From positions 208,738 through 272,737 of the forward strand of contig NZ_JACONV010000004.1 of the NCBI RefSeq assembly GCF_014358015.1: a stretch of 64,000 nt of DNA. Direction: 5' to 3'. A program made the translations under genes and the position numbers. Source of the stretch: Pseudomonas triticifolii. Its GTDB lineage: Bacteria; Pseudomonadota; Gammaproteobacteria; Pseudomonadales; Pseudomonadaceae. This document shows, one piece after another, positions 17,782 to 28,121 of this stretch (the first letter of the stretch is position 1; each line of letters opens with the position of its first letter). Below the pieces are notes generated by a model that was given only the letters and a program-made list of their open reading frames with translations, was not told where the DNA came from and made no database searches.

Positions 17782-19065
17782 ATGAAAACAATGACAAAAG
17801 TAATGAACAGGACAACACTGGGTCTGGCTATCGGCCTCGCCTCTTCTCAGCTATTCGCTGCCGGCTTCGCACTCAATGAACAAAGCATCAGCGGCATGGG
17901 CACCGGTTTTGCCGGCCGCTCTTCTTCTGCCGATGACGCAAGCACTGTTTTTGGCAACCCTGCCGGCATGTCCCGCCTGAAACGCGAAGAAATCAGCTTC
18001 GGCGCAGCAGCGGTGATCGCCAAGACCGATATCGACAACGGTCGCGGCACCTTCGGCGGCAGCAACGACGGCGACATGGTGCCCTTGGTGGGCGTACCCA
18101 TGGGCTACTACGTCAAGCCAATTGATGATCACTGGGCATTCGGCCTGGGCGTTTATGCACCGTTCGGTCTGGTGACCGACTATGAAAGCGGCTTCGCCGG
18201 TCGCTACTGGGGCGACAAGAGTCACGTGCAGGTCGTGACCTTCCAGCCGACCGTCAGCTACGCCTTCAATGACAAGGTGTCCATCGGTTTCGGCCCGACC
18301 ATCAACCGCATCGACGGTGAGCTGACCTCTTCTACTCTTAACGCCGCGACACCGGGCCGTAACGACGGCAAGGTCAAGATCGAAGGCGACGACACCGCTC
18401 TGGGCTTCAATGCCGGCATCCTGGTTCAGGCAACCGATACCACACGCCTGGGCCTGACCTATCACTCCAAGGTCGACTACAAGCTCAAGGGCAAGACCAA
18501 GATCGAAGGCTCGGGCTTTGGTCCGTTCGGCGGCCAGAAGTACGACGCCTCGCTGGACATCTCCACGCCTGAGTCGGTGGACTTCTCCATCACCCAACAG
18601 ATCGACGAGAACTGGACGGTCTACGCTGGCAGCACCTGGACTCGCTGGAGCCGTCTGACCGACATCACCGTCAATAACGATGGCGTTCCCGCACAATTGG
18701 GCGGCTCGGCTGGTCCGATCGGTCGCATCTCCGAAGAGCAGGACTGGCACGACACCTGGGCGCACGCCATCGGTGCTTCGTACAAGGTCAACAAGGAATG
18801 GACACTGCGCACGGGCTTCTCCGTGGATCAGTCGCCAACCAACAACGTCAACCGCTCTCCACGCATCCCGACCGGCGACCGCAAGATTGTCAGCTTCGGC
18901 GCTGGCTGGAGCCCGACCGACGACCTGACCATCGACGTGGCCTACTCGTATCTGCGTGAAGATGAAGCCAAGATCCGCAACAGCAGCGCTACCAAAGGCT
19001 CGTACAGCGCTGACTTCCGTAACACTGCGCATGGCCTCGGTACTTCGGTCACCTATCGCTTCTGA
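17782..19065 (+). CDS. FadL/OmpP1/TodX family outer-membrane porin
   Basis: 427-residue outer-membrane protein. A signal peptide (about residues 1-26, ending LFAAG) precedes the FadL hallmark FALNEQSISGMGTGFAGRSS, which forms the N-terminal hatch, and a predicted 14-strand barrel ending in a terminal Phe (TYRF). The family moves long-chain fatty acids or other hydrophobic compounds across the outer membrane; P. aeruginosa homologues take part in fatty-acid or quorum-signal uptake. AAGGAG precedes the ATG, and a terminator follows the stop. Confidence 0.93.
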   Translation: MKTMTKVMNRTTLGLAIGLASSQLFAAGFALNEQSISGMGTGFAGRSSSADDASTVFGNPAGMSRLKREEISFGAAAVIAKTDIDNGRGTFGGSNDGDMVPLVGVPMGYYVKPIDDHWAFGLGVYAPFGLVTDYESGFAGRYWGDKSHVQVVTFQPTVSYAFNDKVSIGFGPTINRIDGELTSSTLNAATPGRNDGKVKIEGDDTALGFNAGILVQATDTTRLGLTYHSKVDYKLKGKTKIEGSGFGPFGGQKYDASLDISTPESVDFSITQQIDENWTVYAGSTWTRWSRLTDITVNNDGVPAQLGGSAGPIGRISEEQDWHDTWAHAIGASYKVNKEWTLRTGFSVDQSPTNNVNRSPRIPTGDRKIVSFGAGWSPTDDLTIDVAYSYLREDEAKIRNSSATKGSYSADFRNTAHGLGTSVTYRF

Positions 19066-19088
19066 TGGACGACTGACAACCGGCTGAG

Positions 19089-19126
19089 AAAAAGCCCGCA
19101 CATCCTCAAGGATGGCGGGCTTTTTG
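19089..19126. terminator. Terminator between porin and glutathione peroxidase genes
   Basis: AAAAGCCCGC and GCGGGCTTTTT form the stem, with an inner CATCC/GGATG pair and TCAA loop. A-rich and T-rich flanks suggest it can serve both convergent genes. Confidence 0.88.
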
Positions 19127-19191
19127 TTGTCTTGCGTAAACGCTGGCAAAGCATACACGGAGCGCCCTGAGAGGCATTACCACGCAAAGCC

Positions 19192-19743
19192 TCAGGGCTT
19201 GGACGCAATTGCTTTCTCGATTGCTGCTATCAAATCAGGATCATCCGGCTTGGTCATGCTGGAGAAGTTGGCGACCACGTTGCCCTGACGATCCACCACG
19301 TACTTATAGAAGTTCCAGCGCGGGGCGCTGCTCTGCTCGGCGAGCACCTTGAACAGGTGGGTAGCGTCCTCGCCTCGCACGGCCTGTGGCTCGGTCATGG
19401 TGAAGGTTACGCCGTAATTGACGTAGCAGACCTTGGCGGTTTCTTCTCCGTCCTTGGCCTCCTGCTTGAAGTCATTGGACGGCACGCCCAACACTTCCAG
19501 TCCCTGCCCCTTATAACGCTGGCTCAGCTCTTCAAGACCTTTGAATTGTGGGGCGAAGCCGCAAAAGCTCGCGGTATTGACCACCACCATCGGCTTGCCC
19601 GCATAACGCTGGCACAGGTCGATGTTTTCCTTGGAACGCAGCTTGGGCAGCTCGCCCTGCAACAGTGCCGGGCAGTCAGCAGCCATGGCGGCGCCGCTCA
19701 TGGCCAGCAGCAGAAAGGGAATCGATATAAAGCGAGTGTTCAT
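19192..19743 (-). CDS. Secreted glutathione peroxidase family protein
   Basis: 183-residue peroxidase of the GPx family. A signal peptide (about residues 1-20, AMAA/D) suggests a periplasmic location. The peroxidatic cysteine lies in NTASFCGF (near residue 58), the glutamine region appears as VPSNDFKQE, and the tryptophan motif is WNFYKYVV. Family enzymes reduce hydroperoxides with thioredoxin or glutathione. The ATG at 19743 is chosen over an in-frame ATG at 19848 because it gives the signal peptide and has AGGGAC upstream. Confidence 0.9.
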   Translation of the reverse strand: MNTRFISIPFLLLAMSGAAMAADCPALLQGELPKLRSKENIDLCQRYAGKPMVVVNTASFCGFAPQFKGLEELSQRYKGQGLEVLGVPSNDFKQEAKDGEETAKVCYVNYGVTFTMTEPQAVRGEDATHLFKVLAEQSSAPRWNFYKYVVDRQGNVVANFSSMTKPDDPDLIAAIEKAIASKP

Positions 19744-19804
19744 CAAGGCGTCCCTGGAAGTGGTGGCTGTCTGCAGACACGCTACCCCAACAGACGCCTT
19801 CTGC

Positions 19805-19927
19805 CTAGCAAGCACCCATGCCCAGTTGCAACGCAGCCAGGCCGACATGCTGCCAGCCCCACCAGACCAGCGCCAGCGCTGCGACGCCCGCAGCGAGCGC
19901 CGTCCACAGAGGCCAGTGCCTGTTCAT
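19805..19927 (-). CDS. 40-residue membrane protein coupled to MFS gene
   Basis: Short ORF whose ATG overlaps the stop of the MFS gene (ATGA, 19924-19927). The product begins [18 protein letters not shown] and has one hydrophobic, Trp/Ala-rich helix across about residues 8-36. The overlap implies translational coupling, so the peptide may be made in step with the transporter. The family is not recognised; it could be a small transporter subunit or an incidental ORF. Confidence 0.5.
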   Translation of the reverse strand: MNRHWPLWTALAAGVAALALVWWGWQHVGLAALQLGMGAC

Positions 19928-21132
19928 ACGACGCTCGCCTGTGCCTGCAACCGCGCCACAGGGCGCTCGCGCACCGGCCAGTTGAGGGCAGCGGCCAACA
20001 GACTGAGCAGAATCGATACCTGCCAGATCAAGTCGTAACTCCCGGTATGGTCATACACCAGCCCACCCAGCCAGCCGCCAAGAAACGCGCCCAACTGGTG
20101 GAACAGGAAGACGATACCACCGAGCATCGACAGGTTGCGCACCCCGAACAGGGTCGCGACCGTGCCGTTGGTCAGCGGCACCGTGGACAGCCACAGCAGC
20201 CCCATGGCCACACCGAACAGATAGGCCGTTGTCTGGCTGAGGGGAATCCACAGGAACAGCACGATCACCACCGCACGCAGCAAGTACAGCAGCGTCAGCA
20301 AGCGTGGCTTGGACATGCGGCCACCCAGCCAACCCGCCGTGTAGGTGCCGAAAATGTTGAACAGACCGATCAGCGCCAGCACCGTGGTGCCAACCTTGGC
20401 CGGCAAGTGCTGGTCGACCAGATAGGCGGGCAGATGCACGCCGATGAACACCACCTGAAACCCACAGACGAAGAAGCCCAACGCCAGCAGCCAGAAGCCT
20501 GAGTGCGAGCAGGCTTCACGCAATGCTTCGCCCAGCGTCTGCTGAACGCCCACCGATTCGGTCGGTTTGTCCTTGAGCATGCCCACCAGCGGCAGGATCA
20601 GCGCGACCATAACGCCCAACACCAGCAAGGCACCGGACCAACCCAACCAGCCGATCAGGCCCAGCGTGCCGGGCAACATGGCGAACTGACCGAACGAGCC
20701 GGCCGCGCTGGCAATCCCCATACCCATGCTGCGTTTCTCGGCCGGCAAGGCTCGCCCCACAACGCCGAGGATGACGGAAAATGAAGTACCGGACAGGCCG
20801 ATACCGATCAGCAACCCCGCGCTCAGCGACAGACTCAATGGCGAGTCCGCCATGCTCATGCATGCAAGGCCAACGGCATACAGCACGCCTCCGACAAACA
20901 CGACCCTGGCCGCGCCAAAGCGGTCCGCCAGCGCTCCGGCAAACGGCTGCGCCAGGCCCCACATCAGGTTCTGCAAAGCGATGGCGAAGGCGAACACCTC
21001 ACGCCCCCAACCGAAATCCGCGCTCATGGGTGCCAGAAACAGCCCGAAACCGTGTCGTGTTCCCAGCGAAAGCGCAAGAATCAATGCACTCCCGAGCAAT
21101 ATCCAGCCACTGGTACGCCAGACCGATGTCAT
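19924..21132 (-). CDS. Major facilitator superfamily transporter
   Basis: 402-residue 12-segment MFS permease. The loop 2-3 motif appears as GALADRFGAARV and the mid-repeat counterpart as GGRMSKPRLL. The N-terminal segment ALSLGTRHGFGLFLAPMS resembles the OFA/oxalate-formate-like MFS group. The substrate is unknown. GGGAGC precedes the ATG. It lies downstream of the cob operon on the same strand, with a 105-base gap. In P. aeruginosa the homologous locus is next to the same peroxidase. Confidence 0.9.
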   Translation of the reverse strand: MTSVWRTSGWILLGSALILALSLGTRHGFGLFLAPMSADFGWGREVFAFAIALQNLMWGLAQPFAGALADRFGAARVVFVGGVLYAVGLACMSMADSPLSLSLSAGLLIGIGLSGTSFSVILGVVGRALPAEKRSMGMGIASAAGSFGQFAMLPGTLGLIGWLGWSGALLVLGVMVALILPLVGMLKDKPTESVGVQQTLGEALREACSHSGFWLLALGFFVCGFQVVFIGVHLPAYLVDQHLPAKVGTTVLALIGLFNIFGTYTAGWLGGRMSKPRLLTLLYLLRAVVIVLFLWIPLSQTTAYLFGVAMGLLWLSTVPLTNGTVATLFGVRNLSMLGGIVFLFHQLGAFLGGWLGGLVYDHTGSYDLIWQVSILLSLLAAALNWPVRERPVARLQAQASVV

Positions 21133-21237
21133 TGTTATAGTGCTCCCTGACCAGAAAAGCGTGGATATGCCCGTAAATCGATAACCGCGAAACTACGCCT
21201 CGGTGCAGGAGCCTGTCAATCGCTTATCGGGTGGTGC

Positions 21238-21969
21238 TCAGAACAGCACCATCGCCAGCAATACCGCGACTTCCAGCAACTCAAGCAACGCGCCCGCGGT
21301 GTCGCCCGTCGTGCCGCCCAGGCGTCGGATCATCACCTGGCGCAACCACAGAAAACAGACCATCGAGACCATCACGGCCGCCAGCCCCGACCAGCCGGCG
21401 AACAGAACGCAGGCCACCACACAGGTCAGCAACACCTGGCGAGCAGCGCCACGCGGCAAGTGATCCGACAGCGCCTGGCCCAGCCCGCCAGCGCGCACAT
21501 AGGGCGTACTCAGAAACAGACCCAGCATTGCGCTGCGCCCGATCAGTGGTGCCAGCAGCAATGCGATGCTGTGGTGGCTTTCGATCAGCGCCAGAATGGC
21601 GGTGAACTTGAGCAGTAACACCAGTACCAGCGTGACCACCGCAATCGGCCCGCTGCGCGGGTCCTTCATGATGGTCAGGGTTCGCTCGCGATCCCCGAAA
21701 CCACCCAGCCAGGCATCAGCGCTGTCTGCCAGACCGTCCAGGTGCAAACCGCCGCTGAGCAACACCCAGGCGCAGAGCAGCAACGCAGCGTGCAGCATGG
21801 GCGGCGCGCCATTGAGCAAGGCGTTCAGGCCCATCAATACGCTGCCGAACAGCACACCCACCAAGGGATAGAACAACAGTGAGCGTCCGGTTTCCTCTGG
21901 GCGCGGCATGCCAGGCAGGCGAATCGGAAAGCTGCCGAGAAATTGCAGAGCGATCCAGAATGGCAGCAT
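21238..21969 (-). CDS. cobS: Adenosylcobinamide-GDP ribazoletransferase
   Basis: 243-residue membrane cobalamin synthase (CobV/CobS). It joins adenosylcobinamide-GDP with alpha-ribazole or its phosphate to give adenosylcobalamin. The conserved GLADSADAWLGG motif with metal-binding acidic residues is present, followed by DPRSGPIAVV and several membrane segments. GGAGG precedes the start. It is the last gene of the riboswitch-controlled operon, one base after the phosphatase gene. Confidence 0.94.
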   Translation of the reverse strand: MLPFWIALQFLGSFPIRLPGMPRPEETGRSLLFYPLVGVLFGSVLMGLNALLNGAPPMLHAALLLCAWVLLSGGLHLDGLADSADAWLGGFGDRERTLTIMKDPRSGPIAVVTLVLVLLLKFTAILALIESHHSIALLLAPLIGRSAMLGLFLSTPYVRAGGLGQALSDHLPRGAARQVLLTCVVACVLFAGWSGLAAVMVSMVCFLWLRQVMIRRLGGTTGDTAGALLELLEVAVLLAMVLF

Positions 21970-21970
21970 G

Positions 21971-22543
21971 TCAGGCCTCCGTCAGAACGCCATCAGCGGC
22001 AACATTGATCGACAGCAGCGCGCCGTGGCCAACCACCACTTGCAACAGTTGCTCACGCGGCAATCTACGCGCCTGCGCCAGCAGCAGGCGCATCACGCCG
22101 CCGTGACTGACCAGCAACACCCGCTCGCCGGCATACCTTTCACCCAGGCGCTGCACAGCACCGACAACGCGCGCTGAAAAGTCGATCACCGGCTCGCCGC
22201 CGGGGGGTGTAAACGCGTAAGGGTCATTCCAGAACAACCCCAGCCCTTCAGCATCCGTTTCCATTAACTGCGCAGCGCTGTGACCTTCCCATTCACCGAA
22301 GTGCAGTTCTTGCAGCCCTGGCTCAAGCTGCAGAGGTAACGACAGACGCTCAGCCAGCGCTTCAGAGAAGCGCGCGCAACGTTGCAGCGGGGAGCTGATG
22401 ATTCGCTGCCACGGCCCGGCCTCAGCCACTGCCGCACGCATCTGTTGCCAGCCGAGTTCGGTCAATGCATCGTCGAGGCTGCCGCGCAGACCGCCACCCA
22501 GTTCGGTTTCACCATGACGCAGCATGTCCAGGCGCAAGGTCAT
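21971..22543 (-). CDS. cobC: Histidine phosphatase, alpha-ribazole phosphatase
   Basis: 190-residue branch-2 histidine phosphatase. The RHGE-type motif appears as [11 protein letters not shown] with catalytic His, and [10 protein letters not shown] supplies the second His. In cobalamin synthesis this enzyme removes phosphate from alpha-ribazole-5'-phosphate (or the cobalamin 5'-phosphate product). Its ATG overlaps the cobT stop (ATGA). The symbol cobC follows the Salmonella naming; it is distinct from the decarboxylase called CobC in Pseudomonas. Confidence 0.88.
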   Translation of the reverse strand: MTLRLDMLRHGETELGGGLRGSLDDALTELGWQQMRAAVAEAGPWQRIISSPLQRCARFSEALAERLSLPLQLEPGLQELHFGEWEGHSAAQLMETDAEGLGLFWNDPYAFTPPGGEPVIDFSARVVGAVQRLGERYAGERVLLVSHGGVMRLLLAQARRLPREQLLQVVVGHGALLSINVAADGVLTEA

Positions 22544-23592
22544 GCCGGGCGATCCGACACGCTGGCTTCAGCAAAGGTCGACATACCGTTGTGCAGCGCG
22601 CAGGCCATGCGCACCAATGGAACGGCCAGCGCCGCCCCACTGCCCTCGCCCAGGCGCAGACCCAGGTCCAGCAGCGGCTCGGCCTGCAGGGTTTCCAGCA
22701 CATGACGATGACCTGTTTCAGCCCCCCGATGGCCGAACAGCAGCCAATGACGGCACGACGGATTAAGGCGTACCGCCACCAGCGCGGCCACGCTGCAGAT
22801 AAAACCATCGACCAGCGCCACGATGCCTTCCTGCGCACACGCCAGGTAAGCACCCGCCAACGCGGCAATCTCGAAGCCGCCAAGGCTTAACAGGCTGTGC
22901 AGCGGATCACCTGCATGCTCGGCATGCAGCTTCAGTGCACGCTCAATGACCTGAGTCTTGTGCATGATGCCTTCGGCGTTCAGCCCGGTGCCTGGGCCGA
23001 CCAGCAGTTGCGCGGCGCATTCGAGCATTGAGCAGGCAACCGCACTGGCTGCGGTGGTATTCCCAATACCCATTTCGCCGCCAATGAACAGTTCGGTTCC
23101 GACGGCCTTGGCGCGCAGCACACTGTCGCGTCCGGCCTGCAGGGCTGCGAGCCCTTGCTCGGCAGTCATGGCCGGGCCTTGGACAAAGTTCGCGGTGCCC
23201 GCCCCCAGACGCAAATGACGCACGCCCGGCAGATCAACCGGCAATACCGTGCCCAGATCCACGACATCCAGTTGCGCCGAAAGCTGATGGGCCAGCACGC
23301 TGATGGCCGCGCCACCGCTGACGAAGTTATGCAGCATCTGGCCGGTGACAGCCTGTGGGTAGGCCGACACACCTTCAGCCACCACTCCGTGATCGCCCGC
23401 GAAAATCGCGATCCAGACCTCATCGGCCTTGGGGCGTTCGCGCCCCTGCAGACCGGCGAGCTGCACGGCAAGCCGCTCCAGTTGCGCCAGCGAGCCGGCC
23501 GGCTTGGTCAGTTGTTGTTGACGGAGCAGAGCCGCTTCACGCATCGGCACATCAATGGCCTGCGCGGGCTCAAGCCACCAGGAGTTACTCAT
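22540..23592 (-). CDS. cobT: Nicotinate-nucleotide--dimethylbenzimidazole phosphoribosyltransferase
   Basis: 350-residue CobT, which activates 5,6-dimethylbenzimidazole to alpha-ribazole-5'-phosphate with nicotinate mononucleotide. Family segments [35 protein letters not shown] and [14 protein letters not shown] are visible, and a C-terminal segment has a glutamate ([12 protein letters not shown]). The ATG at 23592 overlaps the cobU stop (ATGA) and gives the usual length; the longer frame to 23652 is rejected. Confidence 0.95.
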   Translation of the reverse strand: MSNSWWLEPAQAIDVPMREAALLRQQQLTKPAGSLAQLERLAVQLAGLQGRERPKADEVWIAIFAGDHGVVAEGVSAYPQAVTGQMLHNFVSGGAAISVLAHQLSAQLDVVDLGTVLPVDLPGVRHLRLGAGTANFVQGPAMTAEQGLAALQAGRDSVLRAKAVGTELFIGGEMGIGNTTAASAVACSMLECAAQLLVGPGTGLNAEGIMHKTQVIERALKLHAEHAGDPLHSLLSLGGFEIAALAGAYLACAQEGIVALVDGFICSVAALVAVRLNPSCRHWLLFGHRGAETGHRHVLETLQAEPLLDLGLRLGEGSGAALAVPLVRMACALHNGMSTFAEASVSDRPA

Positions 23593-24110
23593 AGCGCGGT
23601 TCCTTTCAGAGTCAGGGGCAAGCCAGCCACGGTCAACACCACTCGCTGGCAACGCTCAGCCAGGGATTGGTGCAACAGGCCCGCTTCGTCAACATAGCGG
23701 CGGGTCAGCTCACCGAGAGGCACGACGCCCAGCCCGGTTTCGTTGCTGACAAAAATGATTTCACCCGGCAGCACAGCCAGGCACTCGAGCAGTGCATCGC
23801 GCTCTTGCGCCAGACGCCCGGGATTTTCAAGCATCAGCAGGTTGGTCAGCCACAGGGTCAGGCAATCCACCAGCAGGCATTGGTCGGGCGCTGCATGGTC
23901 TCGCAGCACGCGCGCCAGCTCGACCGGTTCTTCCACCAATCCCCAGTGCTCGGGGCGGCGGGCACGGTGGCTGGCGACACGTTGATTCATCTCGCCGTCC
24001 AGCGGTTGGCTGGTGGCGATGTAGGTCACACTCAGGCCCGTCTCGGCGGCCAGTTTCTCGGCCAGGCGGCTCTTGCCGGAGCGCGCACCACCCAGAATCA
24101 GTTGCAGCAT
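23589..24110 (-). CDS. cobU: Adenosylcobinamide kinase / guanylyltransferase
   Basis: 173-residue bifunctional CobU/CobP. It phosphorylates adenosylcobinamide and transfers GMP from GTP to give adenosylcobinamide-GDP. The P-loop GGARSGKSR is near the N-terminus, HRARRP contains the guanylylated histidine region, and DCLTLWLTN and [10 protein letters not shown] follow. The ATG at 24110 lies one base past the cobQ stop; a frame reaching back to 24293 is antisense-like and rejected. Confidence 0.94.
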   Translation of the reverse strand: MLQLILGGARSGKSRLAEKLAAETGLSVTYIATSQPLDGEMNQRVASHRARRPEHWGLVEEPVELARVLRDHAAPDQCLLVDCLTLWLTNLLMLENPGRLAQERDALLECLAVLPGEIIFVSNETGLGVVPLGELTRRYVDEAGLLHQSLAERCQRVVLTVAGLPLTLKGTAL

Positions 24111-24111
24111 G

Positions 24112-25572
24112 TCAGTTCGCCTCCAGACCGCACAGTTGACGCAGCAATGTGCCGTCCAGGTGTTTTTCCACCAGATCCGCCAGACGCTCAATGTCCCGCT
24201 CGCGCAGGGCGTGATAATCCACCTGCTGCACGTCGTGCAAGCCCGCCCAGCGCAGCAATGCGCTGCACGCGGCAGGCGATTCGAACAGGCCATGCAGGTA
24301 AGTGCCTAGAATCTGCCCGTCGGCGCTTTGCGCGCCATCGCAACGACCGTCGTCCAGCCGAACGGCGGCCTGCTCCAGCGCCAGGCCCGTGGTGACACCT
24401 GCGTGGATCTCGTAGCCACTGACTTCTGCGTCCTCCAGCGTCAGGCGTCCACGCACATTGCGCAGCTGTTTCTCGGACTCAAGCACCGTGCTCATGGCCA
24501 GCAGGCCAAGGCCCGGACTCGACCCCGCAACGCCCTCCAGCCCCAGCGGGTCATGCATTTGCTCGCCGAGCATCTGCAGCCCGCCACAGATACCCATCAG
24601 CTTGCCGCCATAGCGCAGATGGCGCTGAATGGCGTCTTCCCAGCCATTGGCGCGCAGGTAAGCGAGGTCACTGCGCACGCTTTTCGAGCCAGGCAGAATG
24701 ATCAGGTCGGCAGGCGGTATCGCCTGGCCAGGCCCGATGAATTGCAGATTGACCTGGGGATGCAGGCGCAACGGGTCGAAATCGGTGTGGTTGCTGATGC
24801 GTGGCAACACCGGCACCACCACATTCAGCACCTGCTCGACCTTGTCGGTCTGGCGCTGATCAAGACCGTCCTCGGCCTCCAGATGCAGGTCCATGACGTA
24901 GGGCAGCACGCCGACCACCGGTTTGCCGGTGCGCGCTTCCAGCCAGTCCAGACCCGGTTGAAGCAGGGCAATGTCGCCACGAAACCGGTTGATGATGAAG
25001 CCCTTGACCCGCGCCTGCTCGCTGGGCGACAGCAACTCCAGCGTACCCACCAGATGCGCAAAGACGCCGCCCCGGTTGATGTCGGCAATCAGCAACACCG
25101 GGCAATCGACAGCTTCGGCGAACCCCATATTGGCAATGTCGTTGGCGCGCAGATTGATCTCGGCGGGCGACCCGGCACCTTCGACCATGATCACCGGGTA
25201 GCGCTGGCCAAGACGCTCATGGGACTCAAGCACCGCGCGCATGGCGATCTCTTTATAGCTGTGATACGCCACCGCATTCATGGTGGTGACGGCTCGGCCG
25301 TGGATGATGACCTGCGCGCCGGTGTCGCTGTTGGGCTTGAGCAGCACCGGGTTCATGTCAGTATGCGGTGCCAGGTTACAGGCCTGAGCCTGAACCGCCT
25401 GGGCTCGCCCGATCTCGCCGCCGTCAGCGGTTACGGCGCTGTTAAGCGCCATGTTCTGTGGCTTGAACGGCACGACCTCGACGCCTTGCCGCGTCAGCCA
25501 GCGGCACAGGGCCGTCACCAGCGTGCTTTTACCGGCATCGGACGTGGTGCCTTGTACCATCAACGTGGCCAT
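24112..25572 (-). CDS. cobQ: Cobyric acid synthase
   Basis: 486-residue ATP-dependent amidotransferase that amidates the b, d, e and g side chains of adenosylcobyrinate diamide using glutamine. The N-terminal dethiobiotin-synthetase-like ATPase domain has [11 protein letters not shown] and KPQNMALNS. The C-terminal glutaminase has [10 protein letters not shown] with the nucleophilic Cys and YLHGLFES with the His. It overlaps the upstream decarboxylase gene by 13 bases and has AAGGAATC before the ATG. Confidence 0.95.
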   Translation of the reverse strand: MATLMVQGTTSDAGKSTLVTALCRWLTRQGVEVVPFKPQNMALNSAVTADGGEIGRAQAVQAQACNLAPHTDMNPVLLKPNSDTGAQVIIHGRAVTTMNAVAYHSYKEIAMRAVLESHERLGQRYPVIMVEGAGSPAEINLRANDIANMGFAEAVDCPVLLIADINRGGVFAHLVGTLELLSPSEQARVKGFIINRFRGDIALLQPGLDWLEARTGKPVVGVLPYVMDLHLEAEDGLDQRQTDKVEQVLNVVVPVLPRISNHTDFDPLRLHPQVNLQFIGPGQAIPPADLIILPGSKSVRSDLAYLRANGWEDAIQRHLRYGGKLMGICGGLQMLGEQMHDPLGLEGVAGSSPGLGLLAMSTVLESEKQLRNVRGRLTLEDAEVSGYEIHAGVTTGLALEQAAVRLDDGRCDGAQSADGQILGTYLHGLFESPAACSALLRWAGLHDVQQVDYHALRERDIERLADLVEKHLDGTLLRQLCGLEAN

Positions 25573-26573
25573 GGAGATTCCTTACGGTATTCAAACAGGA
25601 CGGTGTGCAGGCGTCGCCAGTCGGCTTCATCCAGAGGCAGCCCGAAACGCAGGCTGGACGCTTCCGGGGTCAGGCCTTCAAACAGGCGCAACAGCACGCC
25701 ACGCCGGGCGCAGAACTCATAGATGGCCTGGGCTTCGGCGGTAACCAGCCATTGGAACAATGCACAGCCGCCCTGGGGTGCCAGACCGTACGACTCAAGC
25801 AACGCCACCAGACGATCACGTGCCTGATCGGTGCGCAAACGCTGTTGCACCTGCCCCTCGCGATCACGCAGGCAGGCTTGACCCAGAATCCGCGTCGGCC
25901 CGCTGACGGCCCAGGGTCCGACTTCCTGAGCCAGCAGCCTGAGCAAGCCAGGCTCGGCCAGCACGAAACCGAGCCTGACCCCGGCCAGCCCGAAGAACTT
26001 GCCGAACGAACGCAGGACGATCAGCCCGATGCGCCAGGTCTCGGCCGCCAGACTGAGCGGTGGCGTGTTGTCCATGAACGCCTCATCCACCACCAGCCAG
26101 CCGCCCCGCTCCGCCAGTCGTGCATGCCACTCCAGCAGACGTTCGGCGCTCAGGTGCAGGCCGGTCGGATTGTTAGGGTTGACCACCACCAGTACGTCGA
26201 GGCTGTCGAGAAAGTAATCCACTTCATGCTCGCCAACCTCGCGCACCATGAAGCCACTCTTGCGCCAGGCATGCGCGTGCTCGGCGTAGCAGGGAGACAA
26301 CACACCGACCCGACCAGCACTGCGCACCCGCGGAAGCGCTTGAATCGCCGCCTGCGAACCAGGCACCGACAGCACCTGCGGCGCGCCATAGTAGGCGCAG
26401 GCCGCGGCTTCAAGCCCATCGTCGGTCTCGGGCAGTCGCGCCCAGGCGCGCTGGGGAATGTCCGGCACCGGCCATGACCACGGCGCGATACCGGTGGACA
26501 AATCCAGCCAGTCAGCCTGATCGATGCCGTAATGCTGCGCCGCAGCGCGCAATCGCCCGCCGTGCTCAAGCAT
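25560..26573 (-). CDS. cobC: L-threonine-O-3-phosphate decarboxylase
   Basis: 337-residue PLP enzyme called CobC in Pseudomonas (CobD in Salmonella). It makes (R)-1-aminopropan-2-ol phosphate for the aminopropanol arm. Fold-type I features are [18 protein letters not shown] and the PLP lysine in [16 protein letters not shown]. The ATG at 26573 overlaps the cbiB gene by 8 bases; an in-frame start at 26747 would lie inside cbiB and is rejected. Confidence 0.93.
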   Translation of the reverse strand: MLEHGGRLRAAAQHYGIDQADWLDLSTGIAPWSWPVPDIPQRAWARLPETDDGLEAAACAYYGAPQVLSVPGSQAAIQALPRVRSAGRVGVLSPCYAEHAHAWRKSGFMVREVGEHEVDYFLDSLDVLVVVNPNNPTGLHLSAERLLEWHARLAERGGWLVVDEAFMDNTPPLSLAAETWRIGLIVLRSFGKFFGLAGVRLGFVLAEPGLLRLLAQEVGPWAVSGPTRILGQACLRDREGQVQQRLRTDQARDRLVALLESYGLAPQGGCALFQWLVTAEAQAIYEFCARRGVLLRLFEGLTPEASSLRFGLPLDEADWRRLHTVLFEYRKESPWPR

Positions 26574-27474
26574 AGAATTCGGTCCCGACGCACAGCACCA
26601 GCAGCCACAGCCAGACGCCGCGCTGCACCAGCTCCCAGCCACGATCAATGGAGTTCGCGTCAGCGGGTACACCTTCACCCAATTTAGGGCGTTGATGCAG
26701 CTCACCGTGATAAATCGCCGCGCCGCCCAGTTCGACGCCCAGCGCACCTGCGCCAGCGGCCATCACCGGGCCTGCGTTGGGGCTGTCCCACGTGGGTCCC
26801 TGAGTACGCCAGCAGCGTATCGCAAGGCGGGTCTTGCCCAGCAACGCGTAAGTCAACGCGACCAGACGCGCAGGAATGTAGTTGAGCAGGTCGTCAATTT
26901 TGGCTGCTGCCCAGCCGAAACGCTCGAAGCGCTCATTGCGATAACCCCACATGGCGTCAAGGGTATTGCTCAAACGATAAAGCACCACGCCAGGAACACC
27001 GGCCACGACAAACCAGAACAGCGCGGCGAACACTGCGTCGCTGCCGTTTTCCAGCACCGACTCGGTGGCGGCACTAGCGACCTCGGTGGCATCAAGTTCG
27101 CAGGTCTCGCGACTGACCAGATAGCTGACCCGACGACGCGCCTCCTCCAGGTCATCACTGCGCAGGGCCTGAGCCACAGGCTGTACGTGTTCGCCGAGGC
27201 TGCGCATGCCGAGCGCGCAATACAGCGCCAGTATTTCAATCAGCCAACCCAAGAAGGGTGCCCAGCTCAGCAGCGTGGCCAACAGCGTCAGCGGTATCAC
27301 CGCCACGAACCAGGCCGTGACGCCATGACTGCGCCAGCCTCGACCGCCACTGTTGAAACGCTGCTCCAGACGATTGGCGAAACGCCCGAACGCCACCAGT
27401 GGATGACCGCGTTTCGGCTCGCCCAGCAGCGCATCCAGCGCAACCCCGGCCACGCTCAACAGCGCCACACTCAT
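26566..27474 (-). CDS. cbiB: Adenosylcobinamide-phosphate synthase
   Basis: 302-residue membrane protein (CobD in Pseudomonas naming) that attaches the aminopropanol phosphate to adenosylcobyrate. Family features are [17 protein letters not shown] at the N-terminus, a [21 protein letters not shown] segment (residues 110-132) and [17 protein letters not shown] sequence with A replacing P. The ATG at 27474 overlaps the bluB stop (ATGA) and is preceded by GGGGAG, so it is chosen over 27489. Confidence 0.93.
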   Translation of the reverse strand: MSVALLSVAGVALDALLGEPKRGHPLVAFGRFANRLEQRFNSGGRGWRSHGVTAWFVAVIPLTLLATLLSWAPFLGWLIEILALYCALGMRSLGEHVQPVAQALRSDDLEEARRRVSYLVSRETCELDATEVASAATESVLENGSDAVFAALFWFVVAGVPGVVLYRLSNTLDAMWGYRNERFERFGWAAAKIDDLLNYIPARLVALTYALLGKTRLAIRCWRTQGPTWDSPNAGPVMAAGAGALGVELGGAAIYHGELHQRPKLGEGVPADANSIDRGWELVQRGVWLWLLVLCVGTEFYA

Positions 27475-28121
27475 TGACCCACTCCCCATTGATTCTCATA
27501 CAACAACTCATGCAGCGGACGCGCCCGCGCCCAGCCTTCCAGCACCAGCATGGGCGCAGGGTAAAACTCTTTCACCGGCCCCAAGCACAGAATCGCCAGC
27601 GGTTTGGCCCCTTCCGGCATGGCCAGCAGATCGGCCAGCGCGTCCGGGTCGAACAGCGAGACCCAGCCCATGCCAAGCCCTTCGGCCCGTGCGGCCAGCC
27701 ACAGGTTCTGAATCGCGCAGGACAGCGATGCCATGTCCATTTCCGGTAAGGTCCGGCGACCGAAAATGTGTTGCTCGCGCCCTTCCATCAGCGCGGCCAC
27801 CAGCACTTCGGCGCAGTCGTTGATGCCTTCGACCTTGAGTTTCATGAACTCATCGGTGCGCTCGCCCAAGGCTTCAGCGGTGCGGATCCGCTCTTCTTCG
27901 ACCTGCGCCTGCATGTTGCTGCGCAGGGCCGGGTCGCTGATCCGAATGAAGCGCCAAGGCTGCATCAGGCCGACGCTGGGCGCCTGATGAGCAGCCTCCA
28001 GCAACCGGGCCAGCACCTCGGGCGCCACGCTGCCCCCGATGAAGTGGCGCATGTCGCGGCGCTCGGCTATCGCGCGATACACCGCTGCCCGCTCTTGATC
28101 ATTGAACGCGTGCTCGGTCAT
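27471..28121 (-). CDS. bluB: 5,6-dimethylbenzimidazole synthase
   Basis: 216-residue flavin-destroying BluB, which fragments reduced FMN with oxygen to produce the lower ligand of B12. Nitroreductase-fold features are RRDMRHF-type sequence ([13 protein letters not shown]), [15 protein letters not shown] and a [12 protein letters not shown] flavin segment. The ATG overlaps the cobB stop (ATGA). Its presence shows that the organism can make its own lower ligand aerobically. Confidence 0.94.
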   Translation of the reverse strand: MTEHAFNDQERAAVYRAIAERRDMRHFIGGSVAPEVLARLLEAAHQAPSVGLMQPWRFIRISDPALRSNMQAQVEEERIRTAEALGERTDEFMKLKVEGINDCAEVLVAALMEGREQHIFGRRTLPEMDMASLSCAIQNLWLAARAEGLGMGWVSLFDPDALADLLAMPEGAKPLAILCLGPVKEFYPAPMLVLEGWARARPLHELLYENQWGVGQ

